Part shown: piece by piece, positions 33,238-47,100 of the stretch | How positions within the stretch are numbered: the stretch's first letter is position 1 | How the letters are laid out: each line of letters opens with the position of its first letter | Origin: Aureitalea marina | Lineage (GTDB): Bacteria; Bacteroidota; Bacteroidia; Flavobacteriales; Flavobacteriaceae | Reading direction: 5' to 3' | Assembly: GCF_002943755.1 (NCBI RefSeq) | Contig: NZ_MQUB01000001.1 | Coordinates: forward strand, 1,662,501-1,726,500 | Length of the DNA: 64,000 nt | The notes under the pieces: generated by a model | The model's database searches: none | Seen by the model: the letters and a program-made list of their open reading frames with translations, nothing else | Told to the model about the DNA's origin: nothing | Position numbers and translations under genes: made by a program

Positions 33238-35168
33238 TTATTACTCAGAACGATTGGCAGTACAGTCACCGTTGGATCATCTGGATCACCATCGCCCTCC
33301 TCGTCAATGTCGGTAGAGTCGTTAGGATCATCTGAAAGATCAGTTATCTGCTGTCCAAGAATATTCTCGGCAGTGGCTGTCGCCTGGTTGACAACTTCAC
33401 CATTGATGATATCTTCTTGTGTGATCACATAAGACCCTTCAAAGGTATCATCGTCGGTTTCACCCGGAAGTAACTCTTCAATTGGACCTCCAGTAATGAC
33501 AACACCTGGAAGTGGGTCATCCAGCTGGATGTTGTACAACGGAAGTGAACCAGTGTTGGTCACCGCAAAGTTGAACGTAATGGTCTCTCCAACCTGCGTA
33601 TTTCCGTCACCGTTCTCGTCATTGAAAGTTCCCGTCTTCTCAACCTCCAGAGTTCCTACAGATAGTGTAATCACACAACCTGTGCTGAAAATGGTCGGAT
33701 CGTCTTCCAGGAAGCTGTCGTTATCCGACAGATCACTAACATCTTGGCCGTCAGTAGTTGTTCCTGTAGCCGTTGCCTGGTTCACAACTTCTCCATCGAT
33801 AAGGTCCTGCAGCGTGATCTCGTACTCGGCCGTAAAGGTCATCGTATCGATCTCACCTATATCCAGGTCGATCGGTCCGCCCACCACATCCACAAGTGGA
33901 TCGGTAATGGTAACGTTTGTAAGCGCCTGATTACCTGTATTGGCAACTTGGAAGCTGTACAATAGCAGATCTCCTGGAGTAGGACAATCATTATCATCCA
34001 GATCGATAAAGTCGAATTCTTTGATCAAGGCTATACCTGGATTCTGACACAGTTCGGTCTCAGTTGGATCGTCGTTATCCACGGCAGATCCGGACAGATC
34101 ACTAACCTCAGTCTGATCAGGTGCGATAGCCGTTGCAGTAGCCTGGTTGGTCACTGTTCCAACTTCGATATCATCCTGGGTAATGGTGTAGGTTGCTGAA
34201 TAGATCCAGATCTCATCCAGATCCAACAGTCCGTCGCCATCTGTGTCTCCACTATCTGGTCCGGCAAGTTCACCACCCAATAATGGATCGTTCACCACCA
34301 CATTACTCAAGGTAACATTGCCTTCATTACTCACAGCAAAGGTGTAGATGATCGGCTTACCTGCTTCACTACAGTCACCACCATCGTCATAACTAGCTGT
34401 CTTCACAATTGCAATAGCAGGTTCCTGACATAGATCGGTCTCAGTGGCATCATCCGTGTCTACTGTTGTACCGGACTGATCGCTGACCTCTGTCTGATCT
34501 TGAGTCAGACCAGTAACAGTTGCTTGGTTCACTACCTCTCCGGCGTCTATATCATCCTGGGTAATGGTGTAACTAGCTTCGTAAATCCACTGCTCCGTTA
34601 CATCCAATTGCCCATCATTATCGGTGTCACCAGATATAGGTCCTGCGACCACACCTCCAAGGAGGTCGTCGATCAATTCAATATCGCTCAAGGATACATT
34701 ACCCTTGTTGGACACCAGGAATTGATAGTTGATCGTATCGCCTATAGACGAACATTCATCCGGGTTCTCCAATTCACCGATCTTGACTACGGCAATATCA
34801 GCTTGTTGACATAGTTCGGTTTCTGTTACATCGTCCGTATCGATAGCCGATCCAGACAGATCACTAACCGGTGACTGATCTGGTGCAATCGCACTGGCAG
34901 TAGCCTGGTTCAGAACAACTCCGGCATCTATGTCCGCTTGAGTGATTAGGTATGATCCGGTATAGATCCATTCCTCGTTCACATCCAGTAGTCCGTCATT
35001 ATCATTGTCACCACTGTCCGGTCCGGCAAGAATTCCGCCTAATAGAAGATCTTCTACCTCCACATTTGAAAGACTCACATTTCCGGTATTGTATACCGTA
35101 AAGGTGTAGGTGATCTCGTCTCCTACAGAGCTACAATCTCCTCCGATATCATAATCAGCCTCTTTCAC
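32934..35168 (-). CDS. giant SprB-like adhesin, C-terminal fragment (DUF7507 repeats + type B sorting domain)
   Basis: 744 residues counted from the first ATG, but the reading frame is open and homologous up to the frameshift at about 35264 (776 residues). No signal peptide or start context supports a separate gene, so this is the 3' part of the giant adhesin. It contains five DUF7507-type repeats (IAIVKTASYDDGGDCSEAG-type openings) that are less alike than those in the central array. It ends in the 100-residue CHU_C/type B domain (FEIFNAISPDGDGLNDF to GYLYINRN), identical to that of the vWA adhesin. This end is what T9SS recognises, so without the frame being restored the large N-terminal part would lack a secretion signal. 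Confidence 0.88.
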   Translation of the reverse strand: MKEADYDIGGDCSSVGDEITYTFTVYNTGNVSLSNVEVEDLLLGGILAGPDSGDNDNDGLLDVNEEWIYTGSYLITQADIDAGVVLNQATASAIAPDQSPVSDLSGSAIDTDDVTETELCQQADIAVVKIGELENPDECSSIGDTINYQFLVSNKGNVSLSDIELIDDLLGGVVAGPISGDTDNDGQLDVTEQWIYEASYTITQDDIDAGEVVNQATVTGLTQDQTEVSDQSGTTVDTDDATETDLCQEPAIAIVKTASYDDGGDCSEAGKPIIYTFAVSNEGNVTLSNVVVNDPLLGGELAGPDSGDTDGDGLLDLDEIWIYSATYTITQDDIEVGTVTNQATATAIAPDQTEVSDLSGSAVDNDDPTETELCQNPGIALIKEFDFIDLDDNDCPTPGDLLLYSFQVANTGNQALTNVTITDPLVDVVGGPIDLDIGEIDTMTFTAEYEITLQDLIDGEVVNQATATGTTTDGQDVSDLSDNDSFLEDDPTIFSTGCVITLSVGTLEVEKTGTFNDENGDGNTQVGETITFNFAVTNTGSLPLYNIQLDDPLPGVVITGGPIEELLPGETDDDTFEGSYVITQEDIINGEVVNQATATAENILGQQITDLSDDPNDSTDIDEEGDGDPDDPTVTVLPIVLSNNFEIFNAISPDGDGLNDFMVIQGIEDYPQNNFKVFNRWGVQVFEVDGYDNNSRRFEGISEGRTTIQQGKRLPSGTYYYVLTFPGDNPGQSAYQGYLYINRN

Positions 35169-35173
35169 TATGG

Positions 35174-38100
35174 CTAGATCTGCGATTTGACATAGATCCG
35201 TAATGGTAGTCTCATCGTCATCGACAGTTGCTCCGGAAAGATCACTGACCTCAGACTGATCAGGGCTGTTCCTGTAGCAGTTGCTTGGTTGGAAACAGAT
35301 CCTGTGTCTATATCATCCAGACTAATTCCATAGCTTGCCGTATAGGTCCATACTTCGTCTATATCCAGAAGTCCGTCATTATTGGTATCACCACTATTTG
35401 GGCCGGAGATTACTCCACCCACCAGCGGATCTTCCACTACAATATTGGACAAGGTTACGTTTCCAGTATTATATACCTGGAAAGTATAGTCAATTATATC
35501 ACCTATAGCACTACACTCGCCATTAGGCTCGTAACTGGCTGTCTTTACAATTGCGATAACAGGAATCTGACAGATCGGTGTGATCGTCTCTTCGTCATCA
35601 GATATCGTAGCACCAGAGGTGTCACTTACTTCGTTGTCTTGTGGATCATCGGCAGTTACCGTGGCCGTGTTGGTCACAGAACCAGCGTCGATGTCAGCCT
35701 GCGTAACCGCATAGCTACCCTCGTAGATCCATACCTCGCCTACACCAAGGATATCATCATCTCCAGCATCGCCACTTACATAAGCAGCATCGGCTACCAG
35801 TGGGTCATCCAGTACAACATTATCCAGCGATACATTACCCTGGTTGCTCACCTCGAAGCGATACGTGATCAGTCCGCCAACAGTTACATCGTAACAGTTG
35901 TCTGTCGGATCCAGATCCACAGTAGCTGTCTTCACCAAGGCAATGGCAGCATCCTGACAGATCGGAGTCACCGTCTCTTCGTCATCAGATATCGTAGCAC
36001 CAGAGGTGTCACTTACTTCGTTGTCTTGTGGATCATCGGCAGTTACCGTGGCCGTGTTGGTCACAGAACCAGCGTCGATGTCAGCCTGCGTAACCGCATA
36101 GCTACCCTCGTAGATCCATACCTCGCCTACACCAAGGATATCATCATCTCCAGCATCGCCACTTACATAAGCCGCATTGGCTACCAGTGGGTCATCCAGT
36201 ACAACATTATCCAGCGATACATTACCCTGGTTGCTCACCTCGAAGCGATACGTGATCAGTCCGCCAACAGTTACATCGTAACAGTTGTCTGTCGGATCCA
36301 GATCCACAGTAGCTGTCTTCACCAAGGCAATGGCAGCATCCTGACAGATCGGAGTCACCGTCTCTTCGTCATCAGATATCGTAGCACCAGAGGTGTCACT
36401 TACTTCGTTGTCTTGTGGATCATCGGCAGTTACCGTGGCCGTGTTGGTCACAGAACCAGCGTCGATGTCAGCCTGCGTAACCGCATAGCTACCCTCGTAG
36501 ATCCATACCTCGCCTACACCAAGGATATCATCATCTCCAGCATCGCCACTTACATAAGCAGCATCGGCTACCAGTGGGTCATCCAGTACAACATTATCCA
36601 GCGATACATTACCCTGGTTGCTCACCTCGAAGCGATACGTGATCAGTCCGCCAACAGTTACATCGTAACAGTTGTCTGTCGGATCCAGATCCACAGTAGC
36701 TGTCTTCACCAAGGCAATGGCAGCATCCTGACAGATCGGAGTCACCGTCTCTTCGTCATCAGATATCGTAGCACCAGAGGTGTCACTTACTTCGTTGTCT
36801 TGTGGATCATCGGCAGTTACCGTGGCCGTGTTGGTCACAGAACCAGCGTCGATGTCAGCCTGCGTAACCGCATAGCTACCCTCGTAGATCCATACCTCGC
36901 CTACGCCAAGGATATCATCATCTCCAGCATCGCCACTTACATAAGCAGCATTGGCTACCAGTGGGTCATCCAGCACAACATTATCCAGTGATACATTACC
37001 CTGGTTGCTCACCTCGAAGCGATACGTGATCAGTCCGCCAACAGTTACATCGTAACAGTTGTCTGTCGGATCCAGATCCACAGTAGCTGTCTTCACCAAG
37101 GCAATGGCAGCATCCTGACAGATCGGAGTCACCGTCTCTTCGTCATCAGATATCGTAGCACCAGAGGTGTCACTTACTTCGTTGTCTTGTGGATCATCGG
37201 CAGTTACCGTGGCCGTGTTGGTCACAGAACCAGCGTCGATGTCAGCCTGCGTAACCGCATAGCTACCCTCGTAGATCCATACCTCGCCTACACCAAGGAT
37301 ATCATCATCTCCAGCATCGCCACTTACATAAGCCGCATTGGCTACCAGTGGGTCATCCAGTACAACATTATCCAGCGATACATTACCCTGGTTGCTCACC
37401 TCGAAGCGATACGTGATCAGTCCGCCAACAGTTACATCGTAACAGTTGTCTGTCGGATCCAGATCCACAGTAGCTGTCTTCACCAAGGCAATGGCAGCAT
37501 CCTGACAGATCGGAGTCACCGTCTCTTCGTCATCAGATATCGTAGCACCAGAGGTGTCACTTACTTCGTTGTCTTGTGGATCATCGGCAGTTACCGTGGC
37601 CGTGTTGGTCACAGAACCAGCGTCGATGTCAGCCTGCGTAACCGCATAGCTACCCTCGTAGATCCATACCTCGCCTACACCAAGGATATCATCATCTCCA
37701 GCATCGCCACTTACATAAGCAGCATCGGCTACCAGTGGGTCATCCAGCACAACATTATCCAGTGATACATTACCCTGGTTGCTCACCTCGAAGCGATACG
37801 TGATCAGTCCGCCAACCGTTACATCGTAACAGTTGTCTGTCGGATCCAGATCCACAGTAGCTGTCTTCACCAAGGCAATGGCAGCATCCTGACAGATCGG
37901 AGTCACCGTCTCTTCGTCATCAGAGATCGTGGCACCAGAGGTGTCATCTACTTCGTTATCCTGTGGATCGTCAGCTGTTACCGTGGCCGTGTTGGTCACA
38001 GATCCAGCGTCGATGTCAGCCTGCGTAACCGCATAGCTACCCTCGTAGATCCATACCTCGCCTACACCAAGGATATCATCATCTCCAGCATCGCCACTTA

Positions 38101-41100
38101 CATAAGCAGCATCGGCTACCAGTGGGTCATCCAGCACAACATTATCCAGTGATACATTACCCTGGTTGCTCACCTCGAAGCGATACGTGATCAGTCCGCC
38201 AACCGTTACATCGTAACAGTTGTCTGTCGGATCCAGATCCACAGTAGCTGTCTTCACCAAGGCAATGGCAGCATCCTGACAGATCGGAGTCACCGTCTCT
38301 TCGTCATCAGATATCGTAGCACCAGAGGTGTCACTTACTTCGTTGTCTTGTGGATCATCGGCAGTTACCGTGGCCGTGTTGGTCACAGATCCAGCGTCGA
38401 TGTCAGCCTGCGTAACCGCATAGCTACCCTCGTAGATCCATACCTCGCCTACACCAAGGATATCATCATCTCCAGCATCGCCACTTACATAAGCCGCATC
38501 GGCTACCAGTGGGTCATCCAGCACAACATTATCCAGTGATACATTACCCTGGTTGCTCACCTCGAAGCGATACGTGATCAGTCCGCCAACAGTTACATCG
38601 TAACAGTTGTCTGTCGGATCCAGATCCACAGTAGCTGTCTTCACCAAGGCAATGGCAGCATCCTGACAGATCGGAGTCACCGTCTCTTCGTCATCAGAGA
38701 TCGTGGCACCAGAGGTGTCATCTACTTCGTTATCCTGTGGATCGTCAGCTGTTACCGTGGCCGTGTTGGTCACAGATCCAGCGTCGATGTCAGCCTGCGT
38801 AACCGCATAGCTACCCTCGTAGATCCATACCTCGCCTACACCAAGGATATCATCATCTCCAGCATCGCCACTTACATAAGCAGCATCGGCTACCAGTGGG
38901 TCATCCAGCACAACATTATCCAGTGATACATTACCCTGGTTGCTCACCTCGAAGCGATACGTGATCAGTCCGCCAACCGTTACATCGTAACAGTTGTCTG
39001 TCGGATCCAGATCCACAGTAGCTGTCTTCACCAAGGCAATGGCAGCATCCTGACAGATCGGAGTCACCGTCTCTTCGTCATCAGAGATCGTGGCACCAGA
39101 GGTGTCATCTACTTCGTTATCCTGTGGATCGTCAGCTGTTACCGTGGCCGTGTTGGTCACAGATCCAGCGTCGATGTCAGCCTGCGTAACCGCATAGCTA
39201 CCCTCGTAGATCCATACCTCGCCTACACCAAGGATATCATCATCTCCAGCATCGCCACTTACATAAGCAGCATTGGCTACCAGTGGGTCATCCAGCACAA
39301 CATTATCCAGTGATACATTACCCTGGTTGCTCACCTCGAAGCGATACGTGATCAGTCCGCCAACAGTTACATCGTAACAGTTGTCTGTCGGATCCAGATC
39401 CACAGTAGCTGTCTTCACCAAGGCAATGGCAGCATCCTGACAGATCGGTGTAACTGTCGGATCATTCTCCAAGTTGGAGTCATCATCCGAGTCATCCGTT
39501 ACATTCGGGCCACTCGGTGGTGTTCCCGTAACCATCGCCTGGTTAGAGAAAGTACCCGCATCGATATCAGCTTGGGTTACCTCATAGGTAGCCGTATAAG
39601 TCGTATTGTCTACAGCGTTAGGTGCCAGAGAAGCAATTGGGCCTCCGCTCAGCACAACACCAGTGGCATTGTCACTGACCACTACATTGGTCAAGGTCAC
39701 ATTACCCGTGTTGGTGACCGTAAAGCTGTAATTGATGATACTACCTACAGATAGATCAACACATCCCGTAGTCGGATCAGCCTGTACATCGGCCGTCTTG
39801 ATCAGTGCAATACTAGCGCTGGTACAGATCGGTGTAACTGTCAGATCGTCTTCCAGATTCGAGTTATCATCAGAGTCATCCGTTACATTAGGGCCACTCG
39901 GTGGTGTTCCCGTAACCATCGCCTGGTTAGAGAAAGTACCCGCATCGATATCAGCCTGGGTTACCTCGTAGGTAGCCGTATAAGTCGTATTGTCTACAGC
40001 GTTAGGTGCCAGAGAAGCAATCGGACCACCAACAAGTACTACACCAGCAGCATTGTCACTGACCACTACATTGGTCAAGGTCACATTACCCGTGTTGGTT
40101 ACCGTAAAGCTATAGTTGATCACACTACCTACAGATAGATCAACACATCCCGTAGTCGGATCAGCCTGGACATCAGCCGTCTTGATCAGTGCAATACTTG
40201 CACTGGTACAGATCGGTGTAACTGTCGGATCATCCTCCAGATTCGAGTTATCATCAGAGTCATCCGTTACATTAGGGCCACTCGGTGGTGTTCCCGTAAC
40301 CATCGCCTGGTTAGAGAAAGTACCCGCATCGATATCAGCCTGGGTTACCTCGTAGGTAGCCGTATAAGTCGTATTGTCTACAGCGTTAGGTGCCAGAGAA
40401 GCAATTGGGCCTCCGCTCAGCACAACACCAGTGGCATTGTCACTGACCACTACATTGGTCAAGGTCACATTACCCGTGTTGGTTACCGTAAAGCTATAGT
40501 TGATCACACTACCTACAGATAGATCAACACATCCCGTAGTCGGATCAGCCTGTACATCGGCCGTCTTGATCAGAGCTATACTGGCAGAAGTACAGATCGG
40601 TGTAACCGTAGGATCATCCTCCAGATTACTGTCATCATCAGAGTCATCCGTTACATTCGGGCCACTCGGTGGTGTTCCCGTAACCATCGCCTGGTTAGAG
40701 AAAGTTCCCGCATCGATATCAGCTTGGGTTACCTCATAGGTAGCCGTATAAGTCGTATTGTCTACAGCGTTAGGTGCCAGAGAAGCAATTGGGCCTCCGC
40801 TCAGCACAACACCAGTGGCATTGTCACTGACCACTACATTGGTCAAGGTCACATTACCCGTGTTGGTTACAGTAAAACTATAATTGATGATACTACCTAC
40901 CGATAGATCAACACATCCCGTAGTCGGATCAGCCTGTACATCGGCCGTCTTGATCAAGGCAATACTGGCACTGGTACAGATCGGTGTAACCGTAGGATCA
41001 TCCTCCAGATTACTGTCATCATCAGAGTCATCCGTTACATTCGGGCCACTCGGTGGTGTTCCCGTAACCATCGCCTGGTTAGAGAAAGTTCCCGCATCGA

Positions 41101-44100
41101 TATCAGCTTGGGTTACCTCATAGGTAGCCGTATAAGTCGTATTGTCTACAGCGTTAGGTGCCAGAGAAGCAATTGGGCCTCCGCTCAGCACAACACCAGT
41201 GGCATTGTCACTGACCACTACATTGGTCAAGGTCACATTACCCGTGTTGGTTACAGTAAAACTATAATTGATGATACTACCTACCGATAGATCAACACAT
41301 CCCGTAGTCGGATCAGCCTGTACATCGGCCGTCTTGATCAAGGCAATACTGGCACTCTGGCAAAGGGGTGTAACCGTCGGATCATTCTCAATAACAGAAT
41401 TGTCATCTGAAAAATCATTAGTCAGGCCTCCAGGTCCAGCCCCTGTTGTTGATGCAACAACTTCTGCTTGATTCGATACTTCTCCAGCATCAATATCGGC
41501 CTGAGTAATGGTATAATCTGCTGTATAGATCCACTCCTCGTCAACTTGAAGGAATCCATCATTATTATCGTCTCCGCTGTCCGGTCCAGTAATAATACCA
41601 CCCAGCATCTGATCGGTCAACTCAACATTGGTCAAAGTAACAGTACCCTCATTAGATACCGTAAAAGTATAGGTAATGGTCTCCTGCGGATCACTACACT
41701 GATCTCCATTCTCATCATTGAGTACTCCGGTCTTGATCACGGCTATACTGGCCAGGTTACAAATTGGTGTAACCGTGGGCTCATTCTCAGTATAGCTATC
41801 ATCATCCGATTGATCAGTCACATCCTGTCCACTAGGTGGAGTACCCGAGACCGATGCCTGGTTGGTAAACTGTCCGGCATCCAGATCATCCTGGGTGATT
41901 ACATAGGTAGCTGTATAAGTCGTCGTGTCTTCTTCCCCTGGATCAAGAGAAGCTATTGGACTTCCAACCAATACTACACCCGGGGTATTATCAACCACAG
42001 TTACATTGGTCAAAGTCGTATTTCCGGTATTCCTAATACTAAATGTATAGTTGATCACATCGCCAACTGAGGCAATACAATTTCCGTTATTGTCAAAGTT
42101 GGTAAAATCAGAAGTCTTGATCAGAGCTATACTGGCAGAAGTACAGATCGGTGTAACTGTCGGATCATTCTCTAAGTTGGAGTCATCATCCGAGTCATCC
42201 GTTACATTCGGGCCACTCGGTGGAGTACCGGTAACCATCGCCTGGTTGGAGAAAGTACCAGCATCAATGTCTGCCTGGGTAACCGTATAACTAGCCGTAT
42301 AGGTCGTATTGTCAACCTCGCCCGGATCGAGTGAAGCAATCGGACCACCAACAAGTACTACACCAGCAGCATTGTCACTGACCACTACATTGGTCAAGGT
42401 CACATTACCCGTGTTGGTTACCGTAAAGCTGTAGTTGATGATACTACCCACGACCAGATCAACACATCCAGTCTGTGGATCAGCCTGGACATCAGCCGTC
42501 TTGATCAAGGCAATACTGGCACTCTGGCAAAGGGGTGTAACCGTCGGATCATTCTCAATAACAGAATTGTCATCTGAAAAATCATTAGTCAGGCCTCCAG
42601 GTCCAGCCCCTGTTGTTGATGCAACAACTTCTGCTTGATTCGATACTTCTCCAGCATCAATATCGGCCTGAGTAATGGTATAATCTGCTGTATAGATCCA
42701 CTCCTCGTCAACTTGAAGGAATCCATCATTATTATCGTCTCCGCTGTCCGGTCCAGTAATAATACCACCCAGCATCTGATCGGTCAACTCAACATTGGTC
42801 AAAGTAACAGTACCCTCATTAGATACCGTAAAAGTATAGGTAATGGTCTCCTGCGGATCACTACACTGATCTCCATTCTCATCATTGAGTACTCCGGTCT
42901 TGATCACGGCTATACTGGCCAGGTTACAAATTGGTGTAACCGTGGGCTCATTCTCAGTATAGCTATCATCATCCGATTGATCAGTCACATCCTGTCCACT
43001 AGGTGGAGTACCCGAGACCGATGCCTGGTTGGTAAACTGTCCGGCATCCAGATCATCCTGGGTGATTACATAGGTAGCTGTATAAGTCGTCGTGTCTTCT
43101 TCCCCTGGATCAAGAGAAGCAATTGGACTTCCAACCAATACTACACCCGGGGTATTATCAACCACAGTTACATTGGTCAAAGTCGTATTTCCGGTATTCC
43201 TAATACTAAATGTATAGTTGATCACATCGCCAACTGAGGCAATACAATTTCCGTTATTGTCAAAGTTGGTAAAATCAGAAGTCTTGATCAGAGCTATACT
43301 GGCAGAAGTACAGATCGGTGTAACCGTAGGATCATCCTCCAGATTACTGTCATCATCAGAGTCATCCGTTACATTCGGGCCACTCGGTGGTGTTCCCGTA
43401 ACCATCGCCTGGTTCGAGAAGGTTCCAGCATCAATATCAGCCTGAGTTACCTCGTAGGTAGCACTATATGTCGTATTGTCTACCGCTCCAGGGGCCAGGG
43501 AAGCAATTGGGCCTCCGCTTAGCACAACACCAGCAGCATTGTCACTGACCACTACATTGGTCAAGGTCACATTACCCGTGTTGGTTACCGTAAAGCTGTA
43601 GTTGATGATACTACCCACGACCAGATCAACACATCCAGTCTGTGGATCAGCCTGTACATCAGCCGTCTTGATCAAGGCAATACTGGCACTCTGGCAAAGG
43701 GGTGTAACCGTCGGATCATTCTCAATAACAGAATTGTCATCTGAAAAATCATTAGTCAGGCCTCCAGGTCCAGCCCCTGTTGTTGATGCAACAACTTCTG
43801 CTTGATTCGATACTTCTCCAGCATCAATATCGGCCTGAGTAATGGTATAATCTGCTGTATAGATCCACTCCTCGTCAACTTGAAGGAATCCATCATTATT
43901 ATCGTCTCCGCTGTCCGGTCCAGTAATAATACCACCCAGCATCTGATCGGTCAACTCAACATTGGTCAAAGTAACAGTACCCTCATTAGATACCGTAAAA
44001 GTATAGGTAATGGTCTCCTGCGGATCACTACACTGATCTCCATTCTCATCATTGAGTACTCCGGTCTTGATCACGGCTATACTGGCCAGGTTACAAATTG

Positions 44101-47100
44101 GTGTAACCGTGGGCTCATTCTCAGTATAGCTATCATCATCCGATTGATCAGTCACATCCTGTCCACTAGGTGGAGTACCCGAGACCGATGCCTGGTTGGT
44201 AAACTGTCCGGCATCCAGATCATCCTGGGTGATTACATAGGTAGCTGTATAAGTCGTCGTGTCTTCTTCCCCTGGATCAAGAGAAGCTATTGGACTTCCA
44301 ACCAATACTACACCCGGGGTATTATCAACCACAGTTACATTGGTCAAAGTCGTATTTCCGGTATTCCTAATACTAAATGTATAGTTGATCACATCGCCAA
44401 CTGAGGCAATACAATTTCCGTTATTGTCAAAGTTGGTAAAATCAGAAGTCTTGATCAGAGCTATACTGGCAGAAGTACAGATCGGTGTAACTGTCGGATC
44501 ATTCTCTAAGTTGGAGTCATCATCCGAGTCATCCGTTACATTCGGGCCACTCGGTGGAGTACCGGTAACCATCGCCTGGTTGGAGAAAGTACCAGCATCA
44601 ATGTCTGCCTGGGTAACCGTATAACTAGCCGTATAGGTCGTATTGTCAACCTCGCCCGGATCGAGTGAAGCAATCGGACCACCAACAAGTACTACACCAG
44701 CAGCATTGTCACTGACCACTACATTGGTCAAGGTCACATTACCCGTGTTGGTTACCGTAAAGCTGTAGTTGATGATACTACCCACGACCAGATCAACACA
44801 TCCAGTCTGTGGATCAGCCTGGACATCAGCCGTCTTGATCAAGGCAATACTGGCACTCTGGCAAAGGGGTGTAACCGTCGGATCATTCTCAATAACAGAA
44901 TTGTCATCTGAAAAATCATTAGTCAGGCCTCCAGGTCCAGCCCCTGTTGTTGATGCAACAACTTCTGCTTGATTCGATACTTCTCCAGCATCAATATCGG
45001 CCTGAGTAATGGTATAATCTGCTGTATAGATCCACTCCTCGTCAACTTGAAGGAATCCATCATTATTATCGTCTCCGCTGTCCGGTCCAGTAATAATACC
45101 ACCCAGCATCTGATCGGTCAACTCAACATTGGTCAAAGTAACAGTACCCTCATTAGATACCGTAAAAGTATAGGTAATGGTCTCCTGCGGATCACTACAC
45201 TGATCTCCATTCTCATCATTGAGTACTCCGGTCTTGATCACGGCTATACTGGCCAGGTTACAAATTGGTGTAACCGTGGGCTCATTCTCAGTATAGCTAT
45301 CATCATCCGATTGATCAGTCACATCCTGTCCACTAGGTGGAGTACCCGAGACCGATGCCTGGTTGGTAAACTGTCCGGCATCCAGATCATCCTGGGTGAT
45401 TACATAGGTAGCTGTATAAGTCGTCGTGTCTTCTTCCCCTGGATCAAGAGAAGCAATTGGACTTCCAACCAATACTACACCCGGGGTATTATCAACCACA
45501 GTTACATTGGTCAAAGTCGTATTTCCGGTATTCCTAATACTAAATGTATAGTTGATCACATCGCCAACTGAGGCAATACAATTTCCGTTATTGTCAAAGT
45601 TGGTAAAATCAGAAGTCTTGATCAGAGCTATACTGGCAGAAGTACAGATCGGTGTAACCGTAGGATCATCCTCCAGATTACTGTCATCATCAGAGTCATC
45701 CGTTACATTCGGGCCACTCGGTGGTGTTCCCGTAACCATCGCCTGGTTCGAGAAGGTTCCAGCATCAATATCAGCCTGAGTTACCTCGTAGGTAGCACTA
45801 TATGTCGTATTGTCTACCGCTCCAGGGGCCAGGGAAGCAATTGGGCCTCCGCTTAGCACAACACCAGCAGCATTGTCACTGACCACTACATTGGTCAAGG
45901 TCACATTACCCGTGTTGGTTACCGTAAAGCTGTAGTTGATGATACTACCCACGACCAGATCAACACATCCAGTCTGTGGATCAGCCTGTACATCGGCCGT
46001 CTTGATCAAAGCAATACTGGCAGAAGTACAGATCGGTGTAACTGTCTCTGTATCGTTACTGGCATCAGTACCAGAAGTATCATCCACCTGCTGGTTCAGA
46101 TCGTCAATAGCCGTAACTTCGGCTTGATTGACAACCTCCCCGACGTCAATATCATCTTGATCTACTGTGTAGGAACCTCCATAGGTCCAAGTCTCGTTGG
46201 TATCGAGGAAACCGTCGTTATTAGTGTCACCAGAAACAAAGTTGATCGGCGAAACTTTAGGGTCGGTCACTTGTACGCTGGACAATGGTACGTTACCGGT
46301 ATTGGTAACCGTAAAGATGTAATCGATGCTTCCGTTCACTGTAATATCCACACAGTTTCCATTCGGGTTCAAGGTCACGTCGGCAACCTTAACCAAGGCA
46401 ATTCCTGGTTGGTTACAGCTAATTGTAATAGTATCCGTGAACTCACAACCGTTCTCGTCGGTCACAGTCACACTGTGACTACCTGTCGGCAGATCTGTGG
46501 CCGTGGCCGTAGTTTGACTTCCGGCACTGGCACTCCACTGATAGGTATAATCTCCTGTTCCGCCTGATGGATTTACAGTAGCAGATCCATCTGAACAATT
46601 ATTTGCAGCAGTTGCATTAACGGTGGTAATGGTAGCCGTAACTGCCTCTGCAGGTTCAGTGATCGTTATATTTAATTCCTTGGTCAGTCCAATGAAATCT
46701 GTAATCAATACAGTATAGGTTCCGGCGGTCAGTCCGGTCTGGTCTTCTTGTCCGTCTACAATTCCTGAACCATCGTTGGTTGACCAAGCAAAGGTAAATG
46801 GTGCAACACCACCGCTAACGGTCACATCTATCTGACCAGTCGCATCATCCGTACAAAGTACATCGACCTGAGTGAAATCGGCGTCTAATCTAGGTCCGGT
46901 CACACAGAACGGTGATGACGGTGGATAAGAAACCTGTATGGTCTGAGTTGGGTTAATACTGAATCGAACTGTTGCTGTTGGACGGAAATCGAGGAATCCA
47001 TCATCTGTCTCTATCCATACTCCACCTACAAATTCCCATCCTGGCCAGTCTGTTGGATTTCCTTGTCCATCAACTTCAGCTCCAGGCCAAAGAATCCGAT

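Noticed and set aside
35570-46027. Regular direct repeats might suggest a CRISPR array or satellite DNA.
   Set aside because: Units are 384, 387 and 1167 bp, all in one reading frame encoding DUF7507 modules; there are no short palindromic repeats or unique spacers.
35285-46567. Long plus-strand open frames (for example 35285-36991, 568 aa; 41468-42070 and its copies) opposite the adhesin repeats.
   Set aside because: They recur with the exact repeat period, have no start context or recognisable domain, and are antisense shadows of the codon-biased repeats.
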